A stretch of 64,000 bases of DNA. It comes from Candidatus Collinsella stercoripullorum (GTDB lineage Bacteria > Actinomycetota > Coriobacteriia > Coriobacteriales > Coriobacteriaceae). Both the position numbers and the translations under genes were made by a program. The notes beneath the pieces are model-generated. The model was not told the DNA's origin. It was given only the letters and a program-made list of their open reading frames with translations, and did not search any database. The stretch lies in NCBI GenBank assembly GCA_019117005.1, contig DXAO01000052.1:1-64000 (forward strand). The letters are read 5' to 3'. The first letter of the stretch is position 1. Each line of letters opens with the position of its first letter. This document shows positions 7,098 through 17,246 of the stretch, one piece after another.

Positions 7098-9129
7098 GCG
7101 CGTCCCGCGGTGCGGGATCGACCTGTTCATCGAGGACGGGGCGTACACGACGCTCGCCGCCGCCGTGACGATCCTGGTGGTGCTCGCGCTGCTGTTCTCG
7201 TCGGTGACGGCGGTGTGGAGCATGTCGCGGGCGGGCGACGTCCAGGTGAGCGCGGACGCGGCCGCCCTCGCGGGCGCCAACGTGGTGGCGTCCTACTCGA
7301 CCGCTGCGACCGTGGTGGATGCGAGCGTGGCGAGCCTTGGCTTCGCGGGGCTCGTGACGACCGGCGTGGGGCTCGTGGGGCTGCTCGTGCCCCCGGCGAG
7401 CGCCGCGGGGGCCGAGGCGGTCGATGCGGGGATGCGCATCCTGGATGCGCGCAACAGGTTCGCCGCCTCCGCCTCGAAGGGGCTGAAGGCGCTCGAGGGG
7501 TCGCTGCCCTATCTCGTCGGCGCGAACGCCGCGCGCCTGTGCGCAGGCCAATCCACCGAGGAGCTCTCGTACACGGGGATCGCGCTGGCGGTCCCGCGCG
7601 ACTCCGCGTCCGAGTTCCCCGCCCTCGAGGGCGCCGGCGTGGACACGTCGGGGCTCGAGGAGGCCTCCTCGGATCTGGAGGAGGCGGCGTCGGAGCTCGC
7701 CCGCGCATCGGAGGAGACGGCTGCCGCGAAGGAGCGGGCGTGGATCGCGGACTGCGGCCGCGCAGGGAGGAGCATGCAGGAGCGGGCGGCGAGCCTCACG
7801 GGGCTCCCCGCGGCGCAGAACCCCGACTACGCGTCCAGCATCACCTGGGAGCCGGCGGTGGCGCTCGAGCGCGCCCGCGCATACTACCGCTGGCGGCGCG
7901 ACCACGAGCGGCCCGAGGGCGGCTCCGTCGAGGAGCGCGCGGACTCCGCGGCGCGTCTGGCCTTCTACCGGTTCGCCTGCGAGCAGATGGAGCGCGCCGA
8001 GGTCGGGGAGAGCGGGGGCAGGTTCGAGTCGACGGTGCCCCTTCTGCCGAGGAACACGGAGGGGGTGCGGCGGACGGAGCTGTTCACCGAGGCGGTGTGG
8101 CCCGCGTCCATGGAGCCGGAGGGCCTGACCCTGCATTACGGGGCGGACTGCCCGGGGGCCACCGGCGGCGCGCCGGCGTCCCTGCCGCTCTCCGCCCTGG
8201 AGGGGGGAGGCGCCCGACAGTGCCCCACATGCCGGTTCGATGTGGGAGACGTGGGGAAGGCTCCCGCCGCGTCGACCTCGATCGACAACGGGTTCGAATA
8301 CCACCTGCGCGAGTTCACCCTCGCGCTCGAGGACTACGCGGGGTGCCGCAACCGGGAGCTGGAGCTCGAGGAGCGAGCGCGAGAGGAGGCGGGATCGGCC
8401 GGCGACGCCTTCGGCGAGGCGCTGGAGGCCCTCGCCTCCAAGCGCCCGCGCATCGCGCCGCCCGGGCGCTTCGGCTGCGTGGCGCTCGCGGTGTCGGGCG
8501 AGGCCTCCTCGCCCGAGGAGCTCGACACCGCGTTCAACGATGCCGCCGAGCTCGGCCGTCGCGGCGCGGTGTCCGCGGCGGCGCTCGCGCCCGATGCGGC
8601 GACGCGCGAGAACAACGTGCTCTCGTCGTTCTTCTCAAGCCTCGAGGAGCGCGCGGGGGAGGACGGCGTCGTGGGTCTCGTGGGCGGCGTCATGGATCTC
8701 TGGGGGTCCCTGCTCGTCTCATACGGGGACCTCGGTGCCGGCTTGGAGCAGGCCATGGACGGGCTCGTGGGAGACGTCGAGGCCATGGGAGCCGGCCCGA
8801 TCGCCCGTTGGCTCTCCGACCGGCTGGCGGACCTGATCGGCGCCCTCGGGCTGGAACCGGTGGACCTGAGCCTCAAGAAGCCGGTGCTCACCGATTCCGC
8901 GCAGGTCATCGAGCGCTCGGGCATGGCGGGGCTCGCGGACGTGCAGGGGATGCTGCGCGCGCTGCCGCTCGGGACGACCGACCCCGAGGCGATCTTCCAG
9001 GCGGTCGGGTACCAGGTGGGGGAGTACCTCGCGTCGATGGAGTTCACCATCGCCGAGATCCCCCTGCCCGGCGGAGGCTCCATCCCGCTCACGATCAGGC
9101 TGCGCGATGTCGCGGGGGTGGGGTCGTGA
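7036..9129 (+). CDS. Large TadG-like extracytoplasmic protein of the Tad locus
   Basis: 697 residues from ATG 7036, overlapping the preceding gene by 62 bp, with GGAGGT about 11 bases upstream. An N-terminal membrane segment (AAAVTILVVLALLFSSVTAV) is followed by QVSADAAALAGANVVASY, the 'aDaaALAGA' signature of TadG/Flp-associated proteins. The long remainder is acidic and helical, with repeated Glu/Ala/Ser segments (LEEASSDLEEAASELARASE), a CPTC pair, and a C-terminal half likely exposed outside. TadG proteins are thought to anchor the pilus in the envelope. This one is longer than typical. The family is judged from the N-terminal signature and the locus. Confidence 0.7.
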   Translation: MRGDRAGSRATTGSGSPSGGERVPRCGIDLFIEDGAYTTLAAAVTILVVLALLFSSVTAVWSMSRAGDVQVSADAAALAGANVVASYSTAATVVDASVASLGFAGLVTTGVGLVGLLVPPASAAGAEAVDAGMRILDARNRFAASASKGLKALEGSLPYLVGANAARLCAGQSTEELSYTGIALAVPRDSASEFPALEGAGVDTSGLEEASSDLEEAASELARASEETAAAKERAWIADCGRAGRSMQERAASLTGLPAAQNPDYASSITWEPAVALERARAYYRWRRDHERPEGGSVEERADSAARLAFYRFACEQMERAEVGESGGRFESTVPLLPRNTEGVRRTELFTEAVWPASMEPEGLTLHYGADCPGATGGAPASLPLSALEGGGARQCPTCRFDVGDVGKAPAASTSIDNGFEYHLREFTLALEDYAGCRNRELELEERAREEAGSAGDAFGEALEALASKRPRIAPPGRFGCVALAVSGEASSPEELDTAFNDAAELGRRGAVSAAALAPDAATRENNVLSSFFSSLEERAGEDGVVGLVGGVMDLWGSLLVSYGDLGAGLEQAMDGLVGDVEAMGAGPIARWLSDRLADLIGALGLEPVDLSLKKPVLTDSAQVIERSGMAGLADVQGMLRALPLGTTDPEAIFQAVGYQVGEYLASMEFTIAEIPLPGGGSIPLTIRLRDVAGVGS

Positions 9130-9695
9130 CCGGGTTCGGGGCGTCCGGCGGGCGCGCGGGCGCATCGGGTCCTCGCGTGGCGGCGCGCCCGCCTCGCCTC
9201 CGCCGGGCCCCGGGGTCGGGCGCCTTCGGGTTTACTGCCTGCGCGCGGGTTCTGGGCGGGGATGCGGCGCAGGCGACCGTCGAGATGGCCGTGACGGCGC
9301 CCGTGCTCATCGTCTTGGCGCTCATCGTGTTCAACACGATGTCCTTCGCGTCCGCGGTCGCGCGGTTCGACCGCGTGGCGCCCGATATCGTGCTCGCCCA
9401 CGGAGTGAGCCCCGAGGGGGACGGCGGCATGGCTGCGGTCGATGCCGTGGAGTCCCATCTGGGCGATGCGATGGAGGGCTACGACCTCGAGATAGAGGTG
9501 ACGTGCGAGGACGCGGCCGCCGACGGGTCGATGCTCTCGCTCGTCGGGGGTCTTCGCACCTATCGGTGCACGATGCGTTACGCGCCCTGGCCGAGCGGCC
9601 TCTCGATCGCGGGGGTCGACCTCGGGGCACCCGCGCTTCTGTCCCATGAGCGGTCGGTGACGGTCGATCCGTGGCGGCCCGGGGCGGTGATGTGA
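9126..9695 (+). CDS. TadE-like pseudopilin
   Basis: 189 residues from GTG 9126 (GTGA overlap). A leader of about 45 residues rich in Gly/Arg/Ala is followed by DAAQATVEMAVTAPVLIVLA, the same Glu-in-helix prepilin motif as its two upstream relatives. The body contains a pair of Cys (EVTCEDAA and RTYRCTMRYA) that could form a disulfide outside the membrane. Three pilin-like genes plus a TadG-like gene in one overlapping operon indicate a complex Tad/Flp pilus tip or minor-pilin set. The family call is good; the exact role is unknown. Confidence 0.75.
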   Translation: MTGFGASGGRAGASGPRVAARPPRLRRAPGSGAFGFTACARVLGGDAAQATVEMAVTAPVLIVLALIVFNTMSFASAVARFDRVAPDIVLAHGVSPEGDGGMAAVDAVESHLGDAMEGYDLEIEVTCEDAAADGSMLSLVGGLRTYRCTMRYAPWPSGLSIAGVDLGAPALLSHERSVTVDPWRPGAVM

Positions 9696-9696
9696 G

Positions 9697-10116
9697 GTGC
9701 GCCCGTCCTCCATCGGCGGCGCGGGACTCCAGCGCGCCCTCTGCGCCCTGGGTTGGCGGCCCGCCCGCCTTCACGTCGCCGAGGGGTTTCTCGACCGGCT
9801 GCTCGGCATGACGGTGCGCCGTCCCCAGACGGGGGAGGGAGAACCCCTCGTCATGGCCTTCCCCCGCTGCGCATCGGTGCACACCTGCTTCATGCGCTAT
9901 CCCCTCGACATCGCGTTCGTCGACCGGGAGGGGAGGGTGCTCCGCCTCGTGGAGGGGGTCGGTCCGTGGCGGTCCGTGCGCTGCCCCGGGGCCGTCGCGG
10001 TGCTCGAGCGGGCCACTCCGTCGCGCGGGGAAGCCGCGTCGCACGGTCGCGGGTCTCGAGGCGGTACCGAGCGTCCGTCGACGAGCGGGACGGTGGGGGC
10101 GGAGCACGGATTCTGA
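9697..10116 (+). CDS. DUF192 (UPF0127) domain protein
   Basis: 139 residues from GTG 9697, one base after the preceding stop. The segment AFPRCASVHTCFMRYPLDIA, then FVDREGRVLRLVEGVGPWR and GAVAVLE, matches the DUF192 pattern (short beta barrel, 'M.fpiDv.F.D..g.V'). DUF192 genes often accompany Tad or secretion loci; no biochemical role is established. The last 35 residues are low-complexity Gly/Arg/Ser and may not be structured. It is the last gene of the pilus operon. Confidence 0.7.
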   Translation: MRPSSIGGAGLQRALCALGWRPARLHVAEGFLDRLLGMTVRRPQTGEGEPLVMAFPRCASVHTCFMRYPLDIAFVDREGRVLRLVEGVGPWRSVRCPGAVAVLERATPSRGEAASHGRGSRGGTERPSTSGTVGAEHGF

Positions 10117-10239
10117 CGGCCCCGCCCGCCGCCCGCGAGCCGTCCGGGAAGAGCGGCACGCGGCGAGCAAAAGGTGCCGATAGGACGCACCGGCCTCGCT
10201 GGAGGCTGGGTGTATCAAGATGATTTCCCTTATTGAGAT

Positions 10240-10276
10240 ATACCGTATATAGAGTACTATAGAATATATACGGTAT
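10240..10276. promoter_or_regulatory. Palindromic operator/promoter of the toxin-antitoxin operon
   Basis: ATACCGTATAT (10240-10250) and ATATACGGTAT (10266-10276) form a perfect 11-bp inverted repeat with a 15-bp AT-rich spacer, in an otherwise GC-rich region. It ends 14 bp before the toxin start. Antitoxins with an XRE domain usually bind such palindromes over their own promoter. Confidence 0.65.
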
Positions 10277-10290
10277 GGATTTGAGGAGAT

Positions 10291-10671
10291 ATGGGATACC
10301 GAGTTCTCATCGACCATATCGTTACCTGGCTTGACGCGCAGGATGACAGGACCGTCGCGGGCGTCGCTGCCGCAATCGAAAGCCTCGAGCGCGAGGGGCC
10401 GACGTTGGGGAGGCCGCTGGTGGACAGGATTCACGGGTCGCGGGTCCACAACCTCAAGGAGCTGCGTCCCGTCTCTCCTCCGGGTAGGCGGGTCCGGATC
10501 CTGTTCGCGTTCGATCCCGACCGCAGGGCGGTTCTGCTCGTGGCGGGCGACAAGGCGGACGGCACGTCGAGACGGAAGTGGGGCGGATGGTACCGGAGGA
10601 ATATCCCGATCGCCGAGAGGCGGTACCGGTGCCATATCGAACGGATGGGTGGTGCCGATGGATATCCATGA
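10291..10671 (+). CDS. RelE/HigB-type toxin (phage Gp49-like)
   Basis: 126 residues from ATG 10291 behind GAGGAGAT. The layout LEREGPTLGRPLVDRIHGSR, then VHNLKELRPV and RVRILFAFDPDRRAVLLVAG, is that of the Gp49/HigB family of RelE-fold mRNA-cleaving toxins. Basic residues of the active surface are present (R-V-L-F-A-F-D then DKADG). Toxin-first order with an XRE antitoxin behind it is typical of higBA. The stop overlaps the antitoxin start by 14 bp. The last 20 residues are Arg-rich and extend beyond the usual fold. Confidence 0.85.
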   Translation: MGYRVLIDHIVTWLDAQDDRTVAGVAAAIESLEREGPTLGRPLVDRIHGSRVHNLKELRPVSPPGRRVRILFAFDPDRRAVLLVAGDKADGTSRRKWGGWYRRNIPIAERRYRCHIERMGGADGYP

Positions 10672-10957
10672 GTATCTTCGGGAGCGCGGGGTCTCGGAGG
10701 CCGAGGTCGAGCGCGCGCGTCAGGCGACCGAGGAGAAGGTGCGCGCGTACACGCTTGCGCAGGCGCGGAAGCGCTGCGACCTCACACAGCGCGACGTCGC
10801 GTCCCGCATGGGCGTGAGCCAGAAGCGGATATCCCAGCTCGAACGCGGGGACATCGGGTCGGCGCGCATCGACACGCTCCGAAGATACGCCGAGGGCATC
10901 GGCGGCACGCTGGTGGCCTGCGTGGAGCTGCCCGATGAGGTGATACGCCTCGTGTGA
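10658..10957 (+). CDS. XRE-family antitoxin
   Basis: 99 residues from ATG 10658. Residues 38-80 form a helix-turn-helix: KRCDLTQRDVASRMGVSQKR, then ISQLERGDIGSARIDTLRRY, as in HigA-type antitoxins. It should neutralise the upstream toxin and, with it, repress the operon through the palindrome at 10240-10276. The N-terminal helix (HEYLRERGVSEAEVERARQA) is the probable toxin-binding part. Gene order and overlap support coupling; which class of TA system is an inference from domain types. Confidence 0.85.
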   Translation: MDIHEYLRERGVSEAEVERARQATEEKVRAYTLAQARKRCDLTQRDVASRMGVSQKRISQLERGDIGSARIDTLRRYAEGIGGTLVACVELPDEVIRLV

Positions 10958-11045
10958 TGCCGTTCCCGTCCTCACGGACAGCGGCCCCGCCCGCCGTCGC
11001 CCGCGGGCCGTCCGGGAGCGCGCGAAAATTCTTTCAAGATTCCCC

Positions 11046-11073
11046 TTGACCCGAAGGGGTGATTTGTTAAACT
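11046..11073 (+). promoter_or_regulatory. Promoter of tRNA-Phe
   Basis: TTGACC at 11046-11051 and TAAACT at 11068-11073, spaced 16 bp, lie about 28 bp before the tRNA. They resemble sigma-70 -35 and -10 boxes. Confidence 0.55.
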
Positions 11074-11098
11074 GTACGAGCTGTCGTTCGCGACAGGA

Positions 11099-11176
<78 letters not shown>

Positions 11177-11186
11177 TTTGATGTTG

Positions 11187-11221
11187 AAAGCGTCCGTCGT
11201 GAGCACGTCGGGCGCTTTTTT
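11187..11221 (+). terminator. Terminator after tRNA-Phe
   Basis: AAAGCGTCCGTCGTG pairs imperfectly with CACGTCGGGCGCTTT across a short loop and is followed by a run of six T, the classic intrinsic terminator form. Confidence 0.7.
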
Positions 11222-11286
11222 CGTATCCGCCGGGATCATGTCGCGAGGCGGCTGCCCGGCGCGGCGCTACAGGGGAGGTACCACCC

Positions 11287-12360
11287 ATGTCAGGTCTGAA
11301 GGAGAGGATCCGCGGCGTCAACCTGTCCGGCTGGTTCATCTTGGAGCCTTGGGTCACGCCCTCGCTGTTCGCCGCCACCGGCGCGACGAACGAGACGGAG
11401 CTGCAGCAGGTCCTGGGCTCGGCTGAGTACAGCGAGCGCCTGCGCCGCCACTACGAGACCTTCGTCAGCGAGTTCGACTTCAACCGCATGGCGGCCATCG
11501 GCTTCAACGCCGTGCGCCTGCCCGTGCCCTGGCACGTCTTCGGCTCCCAGGGCGACTCCCTCGCGCACATCCCCGCGATCGACTACGTCGACCGCGCGAT
11601 GGAGTGGGCGGCGAAATACGACATGCGCGTCCTGCTCGACCTGGCGACCGTCCCGGGCGGCCAGGGGGACTCGAACGAGGGCGCCACGACCCCGGAGACC
11701 GCCGCGGACTGGCATTCCACGAGCAACGGCCGTCATGTCGCGCTGAACGTCCTCGACAACCTGGCCGAGCGCTACGGCTCCCACGACGCGCTGCTGGGCA
11801 TCGAGCTTCTGGACTCGCCGGTGATGAGCGTGCGGCGCGGCCTGTTCAACATGACCGAGGGCATCCCCAGCCACTACCTGCGCAACTACTACCGCGACGC
11901 CTACGAGCTCGTGCGGGCGCGCATGGGCGACGACAAGCTCGTGGTGTTCTCCGCCTCCGGCCATCCCGAGATGTGGAAGCGCTTCATGAGCGGCTCCAAG
12001 TACCGCAACGTGTGCATGGACGTCCACCTGTACCACTACCGCGACGACACCGCGGTGGACATCACCTCGCCCCAGGGCATCTCCCAGGCCGTCGCCCGCA
12101 ACCGGCGCCTCATCCGCACGGCCCGCTCCTGCGGATTCCCGGTGCTGGTGGGCGAGTGGTCCGCCGCCGCGGTGCTGTCGAGCTCGAGCGTGACCCCCGA
12201 GGGCCGCGCCGCCTACGAGCGCGTGTTCATCTCGAGCGAGCTGGCGAGCTTCGCCGAGGCGGCCGGCTGGTTCTTCCAGACCTGGAAGACGGAGAAGCGC
12301 ATCCCCTCGTGGGACGCGCGGGTCGCGCTGGCCCCGCTCGAGCGCGCGATGATCGACTAG
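11287..12360 (+). CDS. GH5-family protein (exo-beta-1,3-glucanase-like) with altered active site
   Basis: 357 residues from ATG 11287 behind GGGGAGGT. No signal peptide, so cytoplasmic. The opening GVNLSGWFILEPWVTPSLF (residues 10-28) is the hallmark of fungal/bacterial exo-1,3-glucanase-type GH5 enzymes. DVHLYHY (245-251) and the nucleophile motif VGEW (Glu290) are present. The acid/base motif, normally LLNEP, reads LLDSP (174-178), so the expected Glu177 is Ser. The usual DLHGAPGSQNG segment is DLATVPGGQGD, losing its His. It may be a non-hydrolysing or binding protein, or use another residue. The next gene, rsmI, starts 2 bp after its stop. Confidence 0.8.
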   Translation: MSGLKERIRGVNLSGWFILEPWVTPSLFAATGATNETELQQVLGSAEYSERLRRHYETFVSEFDFNRMAAIGFNAVRLPVPWHVFGSQGDSLAHIPAIDYVDRAMEWAAKYDMRVLLDLATVPGGQGDSNEGATTPETAADWHSTSNGRHVALNVLDNLAERYGSHDALLGIELLDSPVMSVRRGLFNMTEGIPSHYLRNYYRDAYELVRARMGDDKLVVFSASGHPEMWKRFMSGSKYRNVCMDVHLYHYRDDTAVDITSPQGISQAVARNRRLIRTARSCGFPVLVGEWSAAAVLSSSSVTPEGRAAYERVFISSELASFAEAAGWFFQTWKTEKRIPSWDARVALAPLERAMID

Positions 12361-12362
12361 CC

Positions 12363-13256
12363 ATGGAGAGACGGGAGGGCGCCGGCCGCCTGTACGTCGT
12401 GGGCACGCCGATCGGGAACCTGGGCGATATCACGCCGCGCGCGGCGCAGGCCTTCCGCGCGGCGGATGCGGTCTGCTGCGAGGACACGCGCGTCACCGCG
12501 AAGCTGCTCGCGCACCTCGAGATCTCGCGCCCGCTCGTCCGCTGCGACGAGAACGTCATGGCGGCGCGGGCCCCGCAGCTCGTGGACCGTCTGCTGGCGG
12601 GCGAGACGCTCGCCTTCGCCTCCGACGCGGGGATGCCGGGCGTCTCCGACCCCGGCCAGGTGCTCGTCGACGCGGCGCGCTCCGCGGGGGTCGACGTCGA
12701 GGTGGTCCCCGGCCCCTCCGCCTGCGTGACCGCCCTGGTCGCCAGCGGCATCCCGTGCGAGCACTTCTTCTTCGAGGGCTTCCTGCCGCGTCGCCCCGGG
12801 GAGCGCGAGCGGCGCCTGCGCGAGCTCGCCGGAGTCCCCGGTGCGCTGCTGTTCTACGAGTCCCCGCACCGCGTGGAGGCGACGCTCGAGGCCATCGCCC
12901 GGGTGTTCCCCGCACGGGAGGCGGCTCTGTGCCGCGAGCTGACCAAGCTCCACGAGGAGGTCCTCCGCGACGCCGCCCCCGCGCTGCTCGAGCGCGTGCG
13001 CGAGCGCGGCGAGATGCGCGGCGAGATGGTGGTCGTGGTCGCGCCCCCGGCGCCCGGCGAGCTGCCGGGAGCGGCCTTCGCCGCCCCCTCCGCCGAGGAT
13101 GCGGCCGCGGCGCTCGAGCGCGACATCGCCTGCGGCCTGGCAGAGGGGGAGTCCGCGGGCGCCCTGGCGAAGCGCCTCGCCCAGAAGTACTCCCGCCGCA
13201 AGCGCGAGGTGTACGCCCTGGTGCTCGAGGCGCAGGAGCAGGACGGGGAAGCCTAG
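12363..13256 (+). CDS. rsmI: 16S rRNA 2'-O-ribose methyltransferase RsmI
   Basis: 297 residues from ATG 12363. Uses S-adenosylmethionine to methylate the ribose of C1402 in 16S rRNA. The tetrapyrrole-methylase fold is evident from RLYVVGTPIGNLGDITPRA (9-27), CCEDTRVTAKLL, FASDAGMPGVSDPGQVLV, VEVVPGPSACVTALVASGIP and LLFYESPHRV. The C-terminal part carries KRLAQKYSRRKREVYALVLE, typical of RsmI. Length is normal. It follows the GH5-like gene by 2 bp, so they are likely co-transcribed. Confidence 0.95.
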   Translation: MERREGAGRLYVVGTPIGNLGDITPRAAQAFRAADAVCCEDTRVTAKLLAHLEISRPLVRCDENVMAARAPQLVDRLLAGETLAFASDAGMPGVSDPGQVLVDAARSAGVDVEVVPGPSACVTALVASGIPCEHFFFEGFLPRRPGERERRLRELAGVPGALLFYESPHRVEATLEAIARVFPAREAALCRELTKLHEEVLRDAAPALLERVRERGEMRGEMVVVVAPPAPGELPGAAFAAPSAEDAAAALERDIACGLAEGESAGALAKRLAQKYSRRKREVYALVLEAQEQDGEA

Positions 13257-13390
13257 GGGGCGTCTCACGGGCTCGGGGCGCCGTCTGCCCGCCGTTGCGT
13301 ATGGTCGACGCACCCCGCATGCGCTAGAATGGCGGATTGACTGCATATCCAGCCTGTTTGACCGCATCGAGCACGAAGGGGACTGCCTCC

Positions 13391-14995
<1,605 letters not shown>

Positions 14996-15100
14996 CGTCC
15001 CCGCGCCCGGACGGACACCGGGTATCGAATCCGATAGCGCCTCGTTCGGGGCGGTCGCCCTCGCCGTGCTCCGCGGGAGCCGGCGCGCGGCGGCCGCCCC

Positions 15101-15131
15101 GTCCGCTGTTGCGCAACAGCGGACGTGTTTT
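15101..15131 (+). terminator. Perfect 24-bp palindrome, probable metG terminator
   Basis: GTCCGCTGTTGC (15101-15112) and GCAACAGCGGAC (15113-15124) form a perfect 24-bp palindrome followed by GTGTTTT. Outer CCGCCC and GGGCGG flank it. It probably terminates metG transcription. Confidence 0.6.
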
Positions 15132-15200
15132 GGGCGGCTACCATGGAAGGCGGTACCGCGACCCGGGCAGCTCCCGGGAGCCATGGTGAAAGGAGTCCCG

Positions 15201-15974
15201 ATGTTCTGTTCCTCCTGCGGCGCGAAGGTCGCCGACACCGCGCGCTTCTGTCCGATCTGCGGCGCCGCGCTCGCCGCTCCCGACGTCCCCTCCGCCGCGC
15301 CTTCCGCGCCCGCATCCGGTGCGTCCCCGGTTCCGGATGCCGGATTCGCCGCGCCCGCGCAGCCCGTCGCGCAGGTGTCCGGATCCCCCGCGGCCGCCGT
15401 CCCGGGGCAGGGCTTCGCCCCGCAGGCGCCGGCTCAGCAGGTGCCGGCCCAGCAGGCGCCCGTCGCCTATCCGCAGACGCCCGTCGTCGGGGTGCCGTAT
15501 CCGGCCGCTGCGGCCGAGCCGCCCATGAAGTGGTACAAGTTCGTGATCTGGGTCCAGCTCTTCTTGAACGCGCTGCTGCTCGCGGTGACGACGTTCCAAC
15601 TTGCACAGGGGGCGTTCACCTTCGTCAGCGGCGTCTTCCCGTCGTTCGCCGCAGCGTACGGGTACGTTCCCGGAGAATGGGTGCTGTTCACCGTCTTCAA
15701 CGCCGTCTTCGCCGTGCTGTTCTGCGCGCTCGCGGTGATGTGCATCGTGGTGCGCCAGGAGCTCGCCGCGTTCAGGCGCGTCGGACCGATGCACTACTAC
15801 GTGCTGATGGGCGCCATCATTGGCGTGCAGCTCCTCTACATCGTGATCCAATCCCTGACGATGGGCACGCTTCTCATGAACCCGGCTTCCTTCTCGGGGC
15901 TGTTCTTCGCAGTGGCCATGATCTTCATCAACAAGGCGTACTTCGACAAGCGCATGCACCTCTTCGTCAACTAG
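15201..15974 (+). CDS. Zinc-ribbon membrane protein
   Basis: 257 residues from ATG 15201 behind AAAGGAG. N-terminal zinc ribbon MFCSSCGAKVADTARFCPIC (Cys pairs at 3/6 and 17/20), then about 85 residues of Pro/Ala/Gln linker (QQVPAQQAPVAYPQTP), then four hydrophobic segments beginning at WYKFVIWVQLFLNALLLAVT. This zinc-ribbon plus linker plus membrane-bundle layout is common in Coriobacteriia and Firmicutes; no function is established. It is flanked by terminator-like DNA on the left and a GC-rich gap on the right, so it is likely monocistronic. Confidence 0.8.
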   Translation: MFCSSCGAKVADTARFCPICGAALAAPDVPSAAPSAPASGASPVPDAGFAAPAQPVAQVSGSPAAAVPGQGFAPQAPAQQVPAQQAPVAYPQTPVVGVPYPAAAAEPPMKWYKFVIWVQLFLNALLLAVTTFQLAQGAFTFVSGVFPSFAAAYGYVPGEWVLFTVFNAVFAVLFCALAVMCIVVRQELAAFRRVGPMHYYVLMGAIIGVQLLYIVIQSLTMGTLLMNPASFSGLFFAVAMIFINKAYFDKRMHLFVN

Positions 15975-16315
15975 GGGCGCTTACCGGCCGTGACCGCCGG
16001 CCTGTCGCTGAGCGCCCCGGGCGCTCCCGTGCGGGGCGGTCGCCCTGCCGCGTCGGCTGGCCCGCCGCGTGCGCACGGGGCGGGTACGAGTCGTTCCGCT
16101 GTGCGCTCCTGCCGCGAACTGTCCGCTGCGTACGCACGGGGCGCTCACCGGTCCGACGCGGTCGTATCTGGCGGTCTCACAGAGGTTTGCCGCCGCGGCC
16201 CTCGCGGCGCGCGGTCGGGGCGATAATACGGGGGCGGGGCCGGGACCTCTCGGCGCCCGCCCTCCGGTTTCCCCGACCCGCCCGCGGGCCCGCGCGCCCG
16301 TCCGATTGGAGCACG
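15975..16315. other. GC-rich intergenic region before ksgA
   Basis: No gene is supported. It contains two similar short blocks, CGTGCGCACGGGGCGG near 16069 and CGTACGCACGGGGCGC near 16132, and presumably the ksgA promoter, which was not identified. Confidence 0.5.
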
Positions 16316-17188
16316 ATGACGACATCGCCGCTGGCTAACCCGGGCGCGACGCGCGCCCTGCTCGAGACCTACGGGCTCGCCACCAAGCACCGGCTCGGCC
16401 AGAACTTCCTGGTCGACAACCATGTGATCGAGAAGATCATGGACCTCGCCGCGCTCGACGGCACCGAGCGCGTGCTCGAGGTGGGGCCGGGCATCGGCAC
16501 GCTGACGCTGGCGCTCCTGCAGGATGCCGCGCGCGTGACCTCCATCGAGGCCGACCCGGAGCTCGAGCCGGTCCTGCGCACGCATGCGCTCGAGCACGAG
16601 GGGTTCCGCTACATCATGGGCGACGCGCTGAAGGTCGACCCCGCGCGCATCGCCGAGGTGACGGACGGGGAGCCGACCGTGCTCGCGGCGAACCTCCCCT
16701 ACAACGTGGCCGCCACGATCATCCTGCAGTTCTTCCAGACCATGCCCGCGCTCGAGCGCGCCGTGGTGATGGTGCAGAAGGAGGTCGCCGACCGCATCGC
16801 GGCGCACCCCGGGACCAAGGCGTACGGCGGCTACACCGCGAAGCTCGCGCTGCTCGCGCGGGTGACGGGCCGCTTCGAGGTCCCGCCGCGCTGCTTCATG
16901 CCGGCGCCGCACGTGGACTCCGCCGTGGTGCGGCTCGAGCGCGACCCCGCGCGCGGGGAGGCTCTGGCGCAGGTTCCGGGCGCCGACCCCGCAGCCTCCG
17001 TCTCCGCCGTGATCGACGCGGCGTTCGCCCAGCGCCGCAAGACGATCCGGAACTCCATGTCGTCGTCCGGCTTCGACAAGGGCGCGCTCGACGCGGCGTT
17101 CGGTGCCTGCGGCATCGCGCCGACGGCGCGCGCCGAGACGCTCTCCGTCGAGGATTTCGTGCGGCTGACCGCCGCTCTGGACGAGTAG
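16316..17188 (+). CDS. ksgA: 16S rRNA dimethyladenosine transferase KsgA/RsmA
   Basis: 290 residues from ATG 16316. Dimethylates the two adjacent adenosines (A1518/A1519) in the 3' helix of 16S rRNA. Motifs in order: KHRLGQNFLVD (N-terminal signature), VLEVGPGIGTLTLALL (SAM loop), the acidic ribose-binding IEADPEL, GDALKVD, catalytic NLPYNVA, and VPPRCFMPAPHVDSAVVRL near the C-terminal domain, ending FAQRRKTIRNSM. Length and order are normal. tatD follows after 58 bp, an ancient gene association (tatD-rnmV-ksgA), here in changed order. Confidence 0.96.
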   Translation: MTTSPLANPGATRALLETYGLATKHRLGQNFLVDNHVIEKIMDLAALDGTERVLEVGPGIGTLTLALLQDAARVTSIEADPELEPVLRTHALEHEGFRYIMGDALKVDPARIAEVTDGEPTVLAANLPYNVAATIILQFFQTMPALERAVVMVQKEVADRIAAHPGTKAYGGYTAKLALLARVTGRFEVPPRCFMPAPHVDSAVVRLERDPARGEALAQVPGADPAASVSAVIDAAFAQRRKTIRNSMSSSGFDKGALDAAFGACGIAPTARAETLSVEDFVRLTAALDE

Positions 17189-17246
17189 GGGCGCGCGGGA
17201 CGGGGCGCGGCGCCCTGGCGCGCATGAAGAGGCGAGGAGAATCCCC

